From the NCBI RefSeq assembly GCF_049856295.1, contig NZ_JBNDMZ010000010.1, forward strand, positions 124,001 to 188,000: DNA of 64,000 bases, given 5' to 3'. Below the pieces are notes generated by a model that made no database searches, was not told the DNA's origin, and was given only the letters and a program-made list of their open reading frames with translations. Positions within the stretch are counted from its first letter, which is position 1. Every line of letters begins with the position of its first letter. A program made the position numbers and the translations under genes. Below, one piece after another: positions 15,658 through 23,845 of this stretch. Source of the DNA: JB111 sp049856295. Its GTDB lineage: Bacteria; Actinomycetota; Actinomycetes; Actinomycetales; Actinomycetaceae.

Positions 15658-15825
15658 ATGGCAGTTCCCAAGCGCAAGATGTCCCGCAGCAACACCCGCT
15701 CTCGCCGGTCCCAGTGGAAGGCCGAGCTCACCGAGCTCGTCACCGTCCGCGTCAAGGGTCGCGAGATCAAGGTCCCCCGTCGTCTGGCGAAGGCCTACCA
15801 GAAGGGCCTCGTCGAGGCTGACTGA
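15658..15825 (+). CDS. rpmF: 50S ribosomal protein L32
   Basis: 55 residues: MAVPKRKMSRSNTRSRRSQWK, then LVTVRVKGREIKVPRRLAKAYQKGLVEAD. The PKRKMSRSN start is invariant in L32. The zinc-binding cysteines of many L32 proteins are absent, so this is the Cys-minus form often found as a zinc-independent or actinobacterial variant. AAAGGAG lies upstream of ATG 15658. A TAGGCT at 15571 may be the -10. The yceD (DUF177) gene that commonly precedes rpmF is not here; a histidine kinase lies divergently upstream. Confidence 0.95.
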   Translation: MAVPKRKMSRSNTRSRRSQWKAELTELVTVRVKGREIKVPRRLAKAYQKGLVEAD

Positions 15826-15838
15826 CGCATCTTCACGC

Positions 15839-15870
15839 ACGGCCCCGTACCCGTCAGGGTGCGGGGCCGT
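15839..15870 (+). terminator. Rho-independent terminator after rpmF
   Basis: ACGGCCCCGTACCC (15839-15852) pairs with GGGTGCGGGGCCGT (15857-15870) over 14 positions with one mismatch and a GTCA loop. It begins 13 bases past the rpmF stop. The trailing T content is weak. Confidence 0.75.
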
Positions 15871-16205
15871 CGTCGTTCCACGGGCCCAGGTGCGTGGGAC
15901 GGGTCGCGCGCCGGGGCGCACCGGACGCACGTCCGCCGTGGCGCGCCCACCGGCTACTCGACGCCCCCGGGGCGCGCGGCCGACACTCCTCACCCGCACA
16001 CTCGAGCGCCCCGGCACGCACCCGTACCGGGCGGGCGGGACACACTCGTGCGGACCGGACGCGCCCCACGGACCGACGCCGCCCCGCACTCGACGTCCCC
16101 GGGGATCGGGACAACTCCCCGCCGCGATGTCGACCGACGCCTCCGCGTCCGGTGAGAATGGCGGGTCCCGCCGACCAGCGCGGGCACGATCGAAACGGAG
16201 TGAGC
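15871..16205. other. 335-base stretch without a supported gene
   Basis: Between the rpmF terminator and manA. It is C-rich on the plus strand and open in more than one frame, but none has a family signature or ribosome binding site before position 16195. It presumably holds the manA promoter, which I cannot pinpoint. GGAG at 16197-16200 serves the manA start. Confidence 0.5.
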
Positions 16206-17537
16206 ATGTCCGCCGTCCAGGGCCTGGTGCGCATCGAGGGAGCGCCGCGGGACTACGCATGGGGATCCGCGACCCGCATCCCCGAGCTCCTCGGCGTCGA
16301 GCCGGCGGGCGGTCCCGTCGCCGAGCTGTGGTTCGGCGCGCACCCCGAGGCCCAGGCCCGGACCCGCCCGTGCCGCCCCGCGGGATCGACACCCGTCACC
16401 ACGCCCGACGGCGAACCTCCCCTGACCGCCGGCGGTCCCGGCGCGACGACCGACCCGCCCGACGGCGAACGGCGCACCACCGGCGGCGAACCGCGCTCCC
16501 TCGGCGACCACATCGCGGCCGACCCGTCCCGCACGCTCGGCGCCGACGTCGTCACCCGGTACGGCGAGCACCTGCCCTACCTGCTCAAGCTCATCGCGCC
16601 CGACCGCGCGCTCTCCCTCCAGGTCCACCCCGACCTCGAGCGGGCCCGGCGGAGGTTCGACGAGGAGGAGGCCGCCGGCATCCCGCGCGGCGACTTCGCG
16701 CGCAGCTACCGGGACCCCAACCACAAGCCGGAGATGGTCTACGCCCTCACGCGGTTCGAGGCCGTGTGCGGGTTCCGGGCCCCGCGGCGCGCGATCGAGG
16801 TGCTCGCCGGTCTCGGGACGCCTCTGACAGCGGAGCTCGAGGAGGCGCTGCGGGCGGCGCCGTCGGCGGACGGTGTGCGCTCCGTGGTCGAGCGGCTGCT
16901 GCGCGAGGAGACCCGGCCGAGCGCGGACGAGGTCGCTGCGGTGGCTGCCGCCTGCGCGCGGCGCCTGGCTGACGGGTCGTCGCCGTCGCCGCGCATGGAC
17001 CGCATCGTCGGGCAGCTCGCGGGGGAGCACCCGGGGGACCCGGGCGTCGTCGTGGCCCTCCTGCTCAACCCCGTGACCCTGCACCCCGGCGAGGCGATGT
17101 TCGTGCCCGCCGGCGCGGTGCACGCCTACCTCTCCGGGTTCGCGGTCGAGATCATGGCGTCCTCGGACAACGTCCTGCGGGCAGGGCTGACGAGCAAGCA
17201 CGTCGCCGTCGGGGAGGTGCTCGAGGCGCTCGAGTACGTGGCGGCGCCACCGGTCCGGATCGCGCCGGAGACCGTGAGCGAGAGCGTGGGCGTCTACTAC
17301 GCGCCCGTCGACGACTTCGAGCTCGCCGTCGTCACGCTCGAGGCCGAGGGCGAGGCCGAGTCCCTCGTGCCCGGTCGCGGGCCGCGGATCCTGCTCGCGC
17401 TCGACGGCGAGGTCACCGTGACCGTCGACGGGCTCGCCGCCACGCTGCACCGCGGGCAGGCCGTGTTCGTGGCGGGCGACCTCGGTCCCGTGACGGTGAC
17501 CGGACGAGGGCGGCTCGTCCAGGCCGACGTGCCCTGA
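16206..17537 (+). CDS. manA: Mannose-6-phosphate isomerase, class I
   Basis: 443 residues. Type I PMI motifs are present: IEGAPRDYAWGS, AELWFGAHPEAQ, LLKLIAPDRALSLQVHPDLERA (zinc ligands Gln and His), YRDPNHKPEMVYAL (zinc Glu) and HPGEAMFVPAGAVHAYLSGFAVEIMASSDNVLRAGLTSKH. It interconverts mannose-6-phosphate and fructose-6-phosphate, feeding GDP-mannose and cell-envelope glycans. Residues about 51-97 are a Pro/Gly/Asp/Thr-rich insertion between AHPEAQ and SLGDHIAAD, with a repeated CCGACGGCGAAC at the DNA level; homologues have a short turn there. GGAG is placed before ATG 16206. Confidence 0.92.
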   Translation: MSAVQGLVRIEGAPRDYAWGSATRIPELLGVEPAGGPVAELWFGAHPEAQARTRPCRPAGSTPVTTPDGEPPLTAGGPGATTDPPDGERRTTGGEPRSLGDHIAADPSRTLGADVVTRYGEHLPYLLKLIAPDRALSLQVHPDLERARRRFDEEEAAGIPRGDFARSYRDPNHKPEMVYALTRFEAVCGFRAPRRAIEVLAGLGTPLTAELEEALRAAPSADGVRSVVERLLREETRPSADEVAAVAAACARRLADGSSPSPRMDRIVGQLAGEHPGDPGVVVALLLNPVTLHPGEAMFVPAGAVHAYLSGFAVEIMASSDNVLRAGLTSKHVAVGEVLEALEYVAAPPVRIAPETVSESVGVYYAPVDDFELAVVTLEAEGEAESLVPGRGPRILLALDGEVTVTVDGLAATLHRGQAVFVAGDLGPVTVTGRGRLVQADVP

Positions 17538-17708
17538 CCGACCCGGCTGCACGAGGTCGATCGCATGTCCGGCACCGACCGGAGCCGCCGGCGACACGCG
17601 CCGACGGGGGAGAACTAGCCGCACCTCGGGGTGCCGACGGCGATAGCGTGTTGCGAAGGTATGTTCGCGTCAGTTTCGCGCGCCCAGTCGTCAGAGCGGA
17701 GTCCATCG

Positions 17709-20540
17709 GTGGATCACGAGCCCGGCCAGCAGTTCGCCGGCTACACGATCGTGCGCGAGCTCGGTCGGGGCGGCATGGGGTCGGTGTATCTCGCGAAGCA
17801 CCCGAGACTGCCGCGGCAGGACGCCCTCAAGATGCTCAGCACCTCGCTCGCGAAGGACGAGGCCTTCCGCACGCGGTTCGAGCGCGAGGCGGACCTGGCG
17901 GCGCAGATCTTCCACCGCAACGTCGTGGCGGTCTACGACCGCGGCGAGCACGAGGGCCAGCTGTGGATCGCCATGCAGTACGTCGAGGGCACGGACGCCG
18001 CCGCCGAGGTCAAGGCGGTCGAGGGCGGCCTGGACCCGGCGCGCGCCGTCCACATCGTCCACGAGGTCGCCGCCGGCCTCGACTTCGCCCACCGCAACGG
18101 GCTGCTCCACCGGGACGTCAAGCCCGCCAACATCCTGCTCGCCCCGCCGCTCGACCCGGACGACGAGGACGAGCCCGAGCAGGTCCTTCTCACCGACTTC
18201 GGCATCGCCAAGACCGTCGACGACGGCGACAACCTCACGGGCACCGGCAACCTGCTCGCGACCCTCGCCTACGCCGCCCCGGAGCAGATCGAGGCGCACC
18301 ACCTGTCGCACAAGGTGGACGTCTATGCGCTGGGCTGCGTGCTCTACGAGCTCCTCACCGGCAGCATCCCGTTCCCCGCGGACACGCCGTTCAACAAGAT
18401 GAACGCGCACCTCACCCTCCCGCCGCCGAAGCCCTCGGAGTCCGTGCCGGGGCTGGGGACCGCGTTCGACGCCGTCATCGCCAAGGCGATGGCCAAGGAC
18501 CCGGCCGAGCGGTACGACACGTGCCGTGCGCTCGGTCGCGCCGCGTACAAGGCCTTGCGCGAGTCGCAGGCAGGTGGCGCGGGCGAGAGCTCCGAGGCCG
18601 GTGGGTCTTCGGGTGGTGTGGGATCCGGTGCTGGTGTCGCGGCCGCCGGTGCTGCAGCGGGCGCCGGATCGTCGGCGTCGGGTGGTGCGAGCGGCCTGCA
18701 CACGGCGGGCCCGCCGACCGGCCGGCGCGTGGCCGGACCCGGCGAACGGACGGGCACCGGACGAACCGCCACCCCCGGCGCGGGTGCCCAGGCGGCGCCG
18801 GGCCGGACGCCCGGCGGCGGCCAGTACCCGAGCGAGTCCCAGACCGGCCCGCGCCCGCCGTTCACGCTGATGGTCCGCCGGTTCTTCGGCCCGGGCACGC
18901 AGTCGCTCCAGGTGGGGCCGGTCGACACGCGCCAGGCCTCGCCCCAGGACCGCGGCGCGATCGAGCAGCTGCTGCGCGAGTCCCAGTTCTTCGACCTCCC
19001 ACCGCGTCTCCCGCTCGAGCGCGTGATCCCGGGCGACCACCTCGAGGAGATCACCGTGGGCAGCGGTGGCCGCACCTGGACGGTCGCGTACGAGTTCAAG
19101 GGGGCCCGGCACCCCGTCGTCCTCGACGGGATCAGCCAGCGGCTCGCCCGCCTGCAGCAGTGGCAGCCCACAGGGGCGATCCCCGTGTCCGAGCAGGCCG
19201 GCGGCCCCGGTGGCGGTCCCGTCCCTGGTCGGCCCGGCGGCGGGCCCGGTGGCCCAGGAGCCCCCGGTGGCCCGGGCGCCCCCGGTGGCCCAGGAGCCTC
19301 CGGGGGTCCGGTTGTGCCCGGACGTCCCGGTGCGCCCGGCAGCTCCCCGTCCGCGATGTCCGGCGCCACGGGAAGTCACGGAGTCCCGGGAGCGGCTGCT
19401 CCGGTGGCGGCGGGCCCGGGTTCGGGTGCCACGGGCACGGCCGGTCCGGGCGCCGGCTCACCCGTCTCGGCCGCGTCCGGTGCGACGGGCTCCCACGCGG
19501 TACCCGGACCCGGCGGCTCGGGCCCGCAGACCCAGCAGGCCCCCGGTGGTCCTGGCGGCCCTGGCCCGCAGCCTCAGCAGAGCCCCGGTGGTCCCGGCGG
19601 CTCGAGCCCGTCGGCCGTCTCCGGCGCGACCGGCAACCACGCCGTCCCGCCGCAGGGCGGCGCCGCGGCGACCGGCGCAGCCGGCCGTCCGGGTGGACCG
19701 GGCGGCACCGGCGGACCCGCTCCGTTCGCCGGCTCTCCCGCGTCGGCTGCCGGCCCGTCCGGTCCCGGCGGCTCAGCAGCTCCCGGGCGACCCGTGGGCC
19801 TCGGCGGTCCGGGCGGTCCCGCGCCGTTCGCGGGGTCGCCGGCGTCCACGGGTGGCCCGGCACCGTTCGCCGGCTCGCCCGCATCGGCTGCCGGCCCCGG
19901 ACCGTACGGTGGCAGCGGCCAGTACGGCGGTCAGAGCCAGTACGGCAGCGCCGCCAAGGGGACGAAGCGCCGAGGCCTGCACCCGGCGGTGCTGGGCGCG
20001 ATCGTCGTCGTCGGGCTGATCGTGGTGGGTGGCGTCATCTGGCTGCTGACCCGCGGGGGAGGGGAGGAGCCCCAGGGCGCGGAGGAGCTCGCCGACGCGT
20101 GGGGCACGGAGTCCTCGATCCCGGCCACGTTCCCCGACCTCGTCGCCTCGCAGGAGGGTGGCCAGGGCTACAACTCCGCCACCTGCGAGAACGGTGTCTC
20201 CGGCCACATGGATGACGTGCCCGCGGGCCTCGTGGCGGCGATGACCTGCACCCAGTCGGACGGCATCGAGTACTCGGTGCTCGAGTTCGAGAGCAGTATC
20301 GAGCGCGACGAGTTCACCTCAGAGGGCGACGAGAACCTGGGCTGGGAGCGGTCGGTCTGGGGCTACTCGGGCGGCGAGGACGGCATTGCGTTCCGCACGC
20401 CGCCCGACGTCACCGACCCGGGTGAGCACTACACAACCTTCTACGACGCCGAACGCTCGGGCATGGTCGTCGCCGTGTACGGCGACGGCATCGGATCGCA
20501 GACGCTGCACGACACCTGGTGGATTCCCTCGCCGTTCTGA
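17709..20540 (+). CDS. Membrane Ser/Thr protein kinase with emfourin-like middle domain
   Basis: 943 residues from GTG 17709 (AGCGGAG upstream; ATG 17661 is possible). Residues 8-280 are a Hanks kinase: ELGRGGMGSVYLAKH, HRDVKPANIL, DFGIAKT, TLAYAAPEQI. Residues 290-385 are Gly/Ala-rich. Residues about 385-484 (FTLMVRRFFGPG... LLRESQFFDLPPRL... GGRTWTVAYEF) look like the emfourin protease-inhibitor fold. A 250-residue Gly/Pro/Ser linker with repeats such as GPAPFAGSPAS follows, then one membrane helix (LGAIVVVGLIVVGGVIWLL, about residue 758) and a 165-residue extracellular domain with two Cys. It is a PASTA-less sensor kinase. It stands alone, so its substrate is unknown. Confidence 0.88.
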   Translation: MDHEPGQQFAGYTIVRELGRGGMGSVYLAKHPRLPRQDALKMLSTSLAKDEAFRTRFEREADLAAQIFHRNVVAVYDRGEHEGQLWIAMQYVEGTDAAAEVKAVEGGLDPARAVHIVHEVAAGLDFAHRNGLLHRDVKPANILLAPPLDPDDEDEPEQVLLTDFGIAKTVDDGDNLTGTGNLLATLAYAAPEQIEAHHLSHKVDVYALGCVLYELLTGSIPFPADTPFNKMNAHLTLPPPKPSESVPGLGTAFDAVIAKAMAKDPAERYDTCRALGRAAYKALRESQAGGAGESSEAGGSSGGVGSGAGVAAAGAAAGAGSSASGGASGLHTAGPPTGRRVAGPGERTGTGRTATPGAGAQAAPGRTPGGGQYPSESQTGPRPPFTLMVRRFFGPGTQSLQVGPVDTRQASPQDRGAIEQLLRESQFFDLPPRLPLERVIPGDHLEEITVGSGGRTWTVAYEFKGARHPVVLDGISQRLARLQQWQPTGAIPVSEQAGGPGGGPVPGRPGGGPGGPGAPGGPGAPGGPGASGGPVVPGRPGAPGSSPSAMSGATGSHGVPGAAAPVAAGPGSGATGTAGPGAGSPVSAASGATGSHAVPGPGGSGPQTQQAPGGPGGPGPQPQQSPGGPGGSSPSAVSGATGNHAVPPQGGAAATGAAGRPGGPGGTGGPAPFAGSPASAAGPSGPGGSAAPGRPVGLGGPGGPAPFAGSPASTGGPAPFAGSPASAAGPGPYGGSGQYGGQSQYGSAAKGTKRRGLHPAVLGAIVVVGLIVVGGVIWLLTRGGGEEPQGAEELADAWGTESSIPATFPDLVASQEGGQGYNSATCENGVSGHMDDVPAGLVAAMTCTQSDGIEYSVLEFESSIERDEFTSEGDENLGWERSVWGYSGGEDGIAFRTPPDVTDPGEHYTTFYDAERSGMVVAVYGDGIGSQTLHDTWWIPSPF

Positions 20541-20576
20541 TCCGGGGAGCGGGCCACGGCGGCGCGCTCCTCGAGG

Positions 20577-20595
20577 GGCGTGAGCCGCTCACGCC
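20577..20595. terminator. Short hairpin between convergent genes
   Basis: GGCGTGAG (20577-20584) pairs with CTCACGCC (20588-20595), three-base loop. It covers the stop of the VOC gene and may terminate transcription from either side. Confidence 0.35.
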
Positions 20596-21098
20596 TCCGG
20601 GCCGGTGATGCCGACGTCCGCGAGATCCTTCGCCGACTGGCTCTCGGGGTCGTACGGCTTGGCCGCCGACATGAGGACGCGGGCGTTCTCCGGGGTGACG
20701 ACCTCGACGTCGACCGTGTTCCACGGCGTGTGGCGCGGTCCCTGCGTCGAGCCCGGCCGCAGCTCCTTGCACGCCTCGGCGATTCCGTCGACCTGGTCGA
20801 GGACGGCAGCGAAGGTCACGCTCGACGCCGGGGGTGCCGGGGTTTCCTCGTCGGTGGCGACGAGCAGGACGTCCTGGAACGCCCAGCGGCGCAGGTGGAC
20901 CATCCGGCCCGGGATAGAGAAGAGGTCGACGAAGCCCAGCGCGCGCTGCCAGAAGTCGGCGGACACGTCGATGTCGGTCGTGGGGATCGTGACGAACATG
21001 GGCATGCCGTAGATGCCGCGGAAGATGTCGGGCGCGACGGCGTCGGGCCCGGGCTCGGGGACGGGACTGTGCTCGAAGGCGTCGTAGTAGGTGCTCAT
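20589..21098 (-). CDS. VOC-superfamily (glyoxalase-like) protein
   Basis: 169 residues from ATG 21098; ATG 21107 would add three. One paired beta-alpha-beta-beta-beta unit is visible: MFVTIPTTDIDVSADFWQRALGFVDLFSIPGRMVHLRRWAFQDVLLVAT, then SSVTFAAVLDQVDGIAEACKEL and a C-terminal strand NTVDVEVVTPENARVLMSAAKPYD. VOC proteins are metal-dependent lyases, isomerases or dioxygenases, or antibiotic-binding proteins; no metal triad is clear enough here to choose. The N-terminal tail is acidic and short. It converges on the kinase gene and reads away from the tRNA-Pro gene. Confidence 0.78.
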   Translation of the reverse strand: MSTYYDAFEHSPVPEPGPDAVAPDIFRGIYGMPMFVTIPTTDIDVSADFWQRALGFVDLFSIPGRMVHLRRWAFQDVLLVATDEETPAPPASSVTFAAVLDQVDGIAEACKELRPGSTQGPRHTPWNTVDVEVVTPENARVLMSAAKPYDPESQSAKDLADVGITGPEA

Positions 21099-21244
21099 GT
21101 GGACCACCCTGAAGGCTCACCCAGCGTCAAGGTCAAGGGAGTTTCGGAGATCACCCCACCGCGACGTCGCGCGGGCGACCGGACCGGCTGGACCCCCGTC
21201 ACCGGGGGTTCAACCGTCCACGATGTCCCGGGACATCACATCGG

Positions 21245-21317
21245 TCGGGGTGGCGGGACTTGAACCCACGGCCTTCCGCTCCCAAAGCGGACGCGCTACC
21301 ACCTGCGCCACACCCCG
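21245..21317 (-). tRNA. tRNA-Pro (anticodon TGG)
   Basis: On the minus strand the acceptor stem CGGGGTG (from 21317) pairs with CACCCCG (ending 21246). The anticodon stem TCCGC/GCGGA encloses TTTGGGA, giving anticodon TGG. The T-arm contains GGTTCAAGTCC. The CCA end is not encoded. About 210 bases separate it from the divergent tRNA-Gly. Confidence 0.93.
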
Positions 21318-21530
21318 TTCGCCCCGGTCTCCCGGCGACGAGGACCGTTCCTCCGGTGCACCGAGTGCTCGGTCCGGACGACGATCGCCCGCTCAGGGTA
21401 CGGCGGGAGTCCGGCGACGGCGGCTCCCGACGCGGGCAGGAGAGACCGATCACTCACCCGGGCGCCGGCTTCGGCGAGGGCGTTCCGCCTTGCTAACCTG
21501 GGCGCTGCCCCTGGCCACGGTCGAGGGCGC

Positions 21531-21601
21531 GCGAGTGTAGCTCAATGGTAGAGCCTCTGCCTTCCAAGCAGATTACGCGGGTTCGATTCCCGTCACTCGC
21601 T
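21531..21601 (+). tRNA. tRNA-Gly (anticodon TCC)
   Basis: Acceptor GCGAGTG (21531-21537) pairs with CACTCGC (21594-21600). The anticodon stem TCTGC/GCAGA encloses CTTCCAA, giving anticodon TCC. The T-arm GGGTTCGATTCCC is standard. CCA is not encoded. Confidence 0.95.
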
Positions 21602-21609
21602 CCGAGCTC

Positions 21610-21655
21610 CTCGGCCCGACGCCATCGACACGGAGTCGGGCCGAGATATTTCTCT
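21610..21655 (+). terminator. Terminator of tRNA-Gly
   Basis: CTCGGCCCGAC (21610-21620) pairs perfectly over 11 bases with GTCGGGCCGAG (21635-21645) and is followed by the T-rich ATATTTCTCT, one of the few classical U-tract terminators in the window. Confidence 0.85.
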
Positions 21656-21698
21656 AAGCCTGCGCCGAGAGCCGCGAACCGATCAGCTCCGTGACGCA

Positions 21699-21736
21699 CG
21701 ACGTCCCCGGCCCGGACGAGCGGGACGGGGACGTCG
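21699..21736 (-). terminator. Hairpin after the DUF1540 gene
   Basis: CGACGTCCCCG (21699-21709) and CGGGGACGTCG (21726-21736) pair perfectly over 11 bases, 18 bases past the stop of the minus-strand DUF1540 gene. No U-tract. Confidence 0.6.
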
Positions 21737-21754
21737 GAGTGAGCTGCCTGGGTG

Positions 21755-22036
21755 TCAGGCGCGGGCCTCGTAGGACAGGCAGTCGGCCTCGGCGCCGCCG
21801 ACGCGGATGAAGTCGGCCGAGCACTCGAGGTTCTCGTTGTGCAGGCAGGACGTGCGCTGGCAGGCGCCGACCTGGGCGACGACCTTGTCGAGGCCGCCCT
21901 TGACGTTGAGCGGCAGGAACGTGGCGCACTGCGCGTCCTGGCCGACGGTGACGGCGAAGGCGGTGCAGCCGTCGTGGTTGTAGGAGCAGCCGTCGATGGA
22001 GCACTCGCTCACGCGCGGCATCTCGAGCACGGACAT
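21755..22036 (-). CDS. Cysteine-rich DUF1540 protein
   Basis: 93 residues with eight cysteines. The spacing C-x4-C-x6-C-x12-C in the first half (ECSIDGCSYNHDGCTAFAV...AQC) and ACQRTSCLHNENLECSADFIRVG...ADC in the second are DUF1540 signatures, read as one and a half to two modules. The family probably binds a metal through these cysteines, but its role is unknown. AGGAGG lies ten bases before ATG 22036. An 18-base palindrome 80 bases upstream and a locally AT-rich leader suggest specific regulation. Confidence 0.88.
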   Translation of the reverse strand: MSVLEMPRVSECSIDGCSYNHDGCTAFAVTVGQDAQCATFLPLNVKGGLDKVVAQVGACQRTSCLHNENLECSADFIRVGGAEADCLSYEARA

Positions 22037-22115
22037 GGTGTCCTCCTGACGTCGAGGCGCGCTGGTCGCGCCGGATGAAAAGAATGTAGAACCAATGGAG
22101 GAATGCGTCCAGAAA

Positions 22116-22133
22116 GGTAATGCATGCCTTACC
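22116..22133. promoter_or_regulatory. Palindromic operator-like site upstream of the DUF1540 gene
   Basis: GGTAATGCATGCCTTACC is an 18-base palindrome with one mismatched pair. It is set in an unusually AT-rich stretch (about 22075-22200) of the 338-base gap 22037-22374. The AGGTAA/TTACC half-sites recall metal-dependent repressor boxes of the DtxR/IdeR kind, but the identity of the regulator is not shown. Confidence 0.5.
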
Positions 22134-22317
22134 GTTCGATGCGAACAAATATGCATTTCTATTTCGGTGGCGTTTTCTTTATCGCCTATGTTGCGTAAAT
22201 GGCTGGAGAGCTTCTCGTGTGCGCCCCTCTCCGAGGTCGACTGACACCGGGCTGCCGGACCGAGTCTCGCCCAGGAGCCGCGGCCGTCGGTTGACTTCGA
22301 TATCGCAGTCATGATGC

Positions 22318-22351
22318 TTGACGTCAAAAAGGTAGTCACCTACGTTGACGT
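22318..22351 (+). promoter_or_regulatory. hipBA promoter and operators
   Basis: TTGACG (22318-22323) and TACGTT (22341-22346) at 17-base spacing form a promoter. TTGACGTCAA (22318-22327) is a perfect palindrome over the -35. ACGTCAA (22321-22327) and TTGACGT (22345-22351) form an inverted repeat across the promoter. This is the layout expected for autorepression by the HipB-like antitoxin. Confidence 0.65.
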
Positions 22352-22374
22352 TATTATCGACGTCGGAGGTTCGG

Positions 22375-22614
22375 ATGGCATACACCGGAACGGTGACGGG
22401 TCCCGAGTCCCTGGGCAGGATCCTTCAGCAGGCCCGGCTGCTCTCGGGGCTCACGCAACGTGAGCTGGCCGAGCAGCTGGGCACCACCCAGAAGTACGTC
22501 TGGGAGCTCGAGGCTGGCAAGCCGTCGATCCTCGTCGACCGTCTCTTCGCCTTCATGCGCGCGACCGGGATGGAGCTGAGCGCCACGATCACACCTCCCG
22601 ACGACGATGGGTGA
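22375..22614 (+). CDS. hipB: HipB-like antitoxin, XRE family
   Basis: 79 residues from ATG 22375 with CGGAGG upstream. The HTH is LGRILQQARLLSGLTQRELAEQLGTTQKYVWELEAGKPSILVDRLFAFMRATGMEL, the lambda-repressor-like fold used by HipB. It binds DNA and neutralises the downstream kinase toxin. Its stop overlaps the hipA start by eight bases, the usual coupling of antitoxin and toxin. Operators lie directly upstream. Confidence 0.88.
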   Translation: MAYTGTVTGPESLGRILQQARLLSGLTQRELAEQLGTTQKYVWELEAGKPSILVDRLFAFMRATGMELSATITPPDDDG

Positions 22615-23845
22615 CCTCTCCGTCGACCTGTACGGCACCCGCATCGGACGGCTGACCGGCGATCGCCGGACCTTCGACCTCGTGCCGGACCCGGGTGCCG
22701 TGGCGAGGTTCGGGCTCGACAGCCAGGTGCTGTCGGTCGCGATCCCGCTGTCCGCCGTGCCCGTTCGCGCGCGCCGGGCGCAGCGGCAGAACTACTTCGC
22801 CGAGCTGCTGCCGGAGGGGCGCATGCTCACCAGGCTCGCGCAACAGGCGCGCGTGCCCGAGACCGACGTGCTCGGGCTCCTGCGCGCGCATGGTCGCGAC
22901 ATCGCGGGTGCGCTCCAGATCTGGGACCCCGAGCAGCCCGGCGAGCCCCGCACTCCCGCCTTGGAACCGCGAGACGCGGCGGAGGTGGCCCAGATGCTGC
23001 GCGAGGTCGGGGGGCGACCGCTGGGGAACGCGCCCGGCCGGGGGAAGACGTCCCTCGCCGGTGTGCAGGACAAGATCGTCCTCGCCCGTGTCGGTGGCGG
23101 GTGGGCGCAGGTGCTCGACGGATGGCCGTCCACGCACATCCTCAAGCCCGTCCCCGTCGATGCGCCGACGACGATCTACGACGAGGAGTACGGCTCTCGG
23201 ATCGCGCGGGCGCTGGGGCTCGCGTCGCACGCGACCTGGATCGACGACTTCGACGGTGTGCCGGCGCTCGTGATCGAGCGCTACGACCGGTCTCCCGACC
23301 TGTCCGAGGGGCGCCTGCATCAGGAGGACCTCAACCAGGTCCTCGGGGCGTCAGGGGACGAGAAGTACCAGCGGCACGGCGGCAGGGTGAGTCTCGCGAG
23401 GATCGCCGCCGCCCTCGGTGCTGCGGCGGGCCGCGAGTCCGTCGACGAGTTGTTCCGGCTCGTGGTTCTCAGCGTCGCCGTCGGCAATCTCGACATGCAC
23501 GCCAAGAACGTCTCGCTCCTGCATCCCCCTGACGGGTCGATGCGTCTCGCGCCGGCCTACGACGTCGTTCCCCAGGCACACCAGCCCACCGACGGCGAGC
23601 TCGCGCTGTCGGTCGCAGGGGAGTACCGGCACGCCGCCGTCACCGGCGAGCACCTGCTCGATGAGACGCGATCGTGGGGTGTGCGAGGAGCCGAGGACCT
23701 GATGACGGCCACACTCGAGGCCGTCCTGGACGTGGTCGCGGCCCAGGAGCCGGAAGCTCGGGCGCATCCAGGGCTCGCCACCGACATCGCCGGCTTCGCC
23801 ACGAGCCTCCTCGCCGGACGGCCCGCGGGTCAACCTGGCAGCTGA
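22607..23845 (+). CDS. hipA: HipA-family Ser/Thr kinase toxin
   Basis: 412 residues. The N-terminal subdomain (VDLYGTRIGRLTGDRRTFDLVPDP) and the couple LSVAIPLSAVPVRARR...NYFAELLPEGRML are HipA_N features. The kinase part has SLAGVQDKIVLARVGGGW (nucleotide loop), HILKPVP, and the catalytic GNLDMHAKNVSLLH (Asp and Asn about residues 295-301) followed by APAYDVVPQ. E. coli HipA phosphorylates glutamyl-tRNA synthetase and causes persistence; here the target is unknown. All catalytic residues look intact, so it is likely active. Its 3' end overlaps the convergent membrane protein gene by 16 bases. Confidence 0.9.
   Translation: MGDLSVDLYGTRIGRLTGDRRTFDLVPDPGAVARFGLDSQVLSVAIPLSAVPVRARRAQRQNYFAELLPEGRMLTRLAQQARVPETDVLGLLRAHGRDIAGALQIWDPEQPGEPRTPALEPRDAAEVAQMLREVGGRPLGNAPGRGKTSLAGVQDKIVLARVGGGWAQVLDGWPSTHILKPVPVDAPTTIYDEEYGSRIARALGLASHATWIDDFDGVPALVIERYDRSPDLSEGRLHQEDLNQVLGASGDEKYQRHGGRVSLARIAAALGAAAGRESVDELFRLVVLSVAVGNLDMHAKNVSLLHPPDGSMRLAPAYDVVPQAHQPTDGELALSVAGEYRHAAVTGEHLLDETRSWGVRGAEDLMTATLEAVLDVVAAQEPEARAHPGLATDIAGFATSLLAGRPAGQPGS

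Noticed and set aside
15894..16205. N-terminal extension of manA to 15894
   Set aside because: The extension is Arg/Pro-rich with no homology pattern, and MSAVQGLVRIEG at 16206 matches the usual start of type I isomerases.
21192..21209. Hairpin ACCCCCG-TCAC-CGGGGGT after tRNA-Pro
   Set aside because: Stem of only seven bases, no T-run, position 36 bases beyond the tRNA; too weak to list as a terminator.
22075..22330. AT-rich island as a mobile element or attachment site
   Set aside because: No integrase, transposase or direct repeat of the neighbouring tRNA-Gly end was found; it is more simply a regulatory region.
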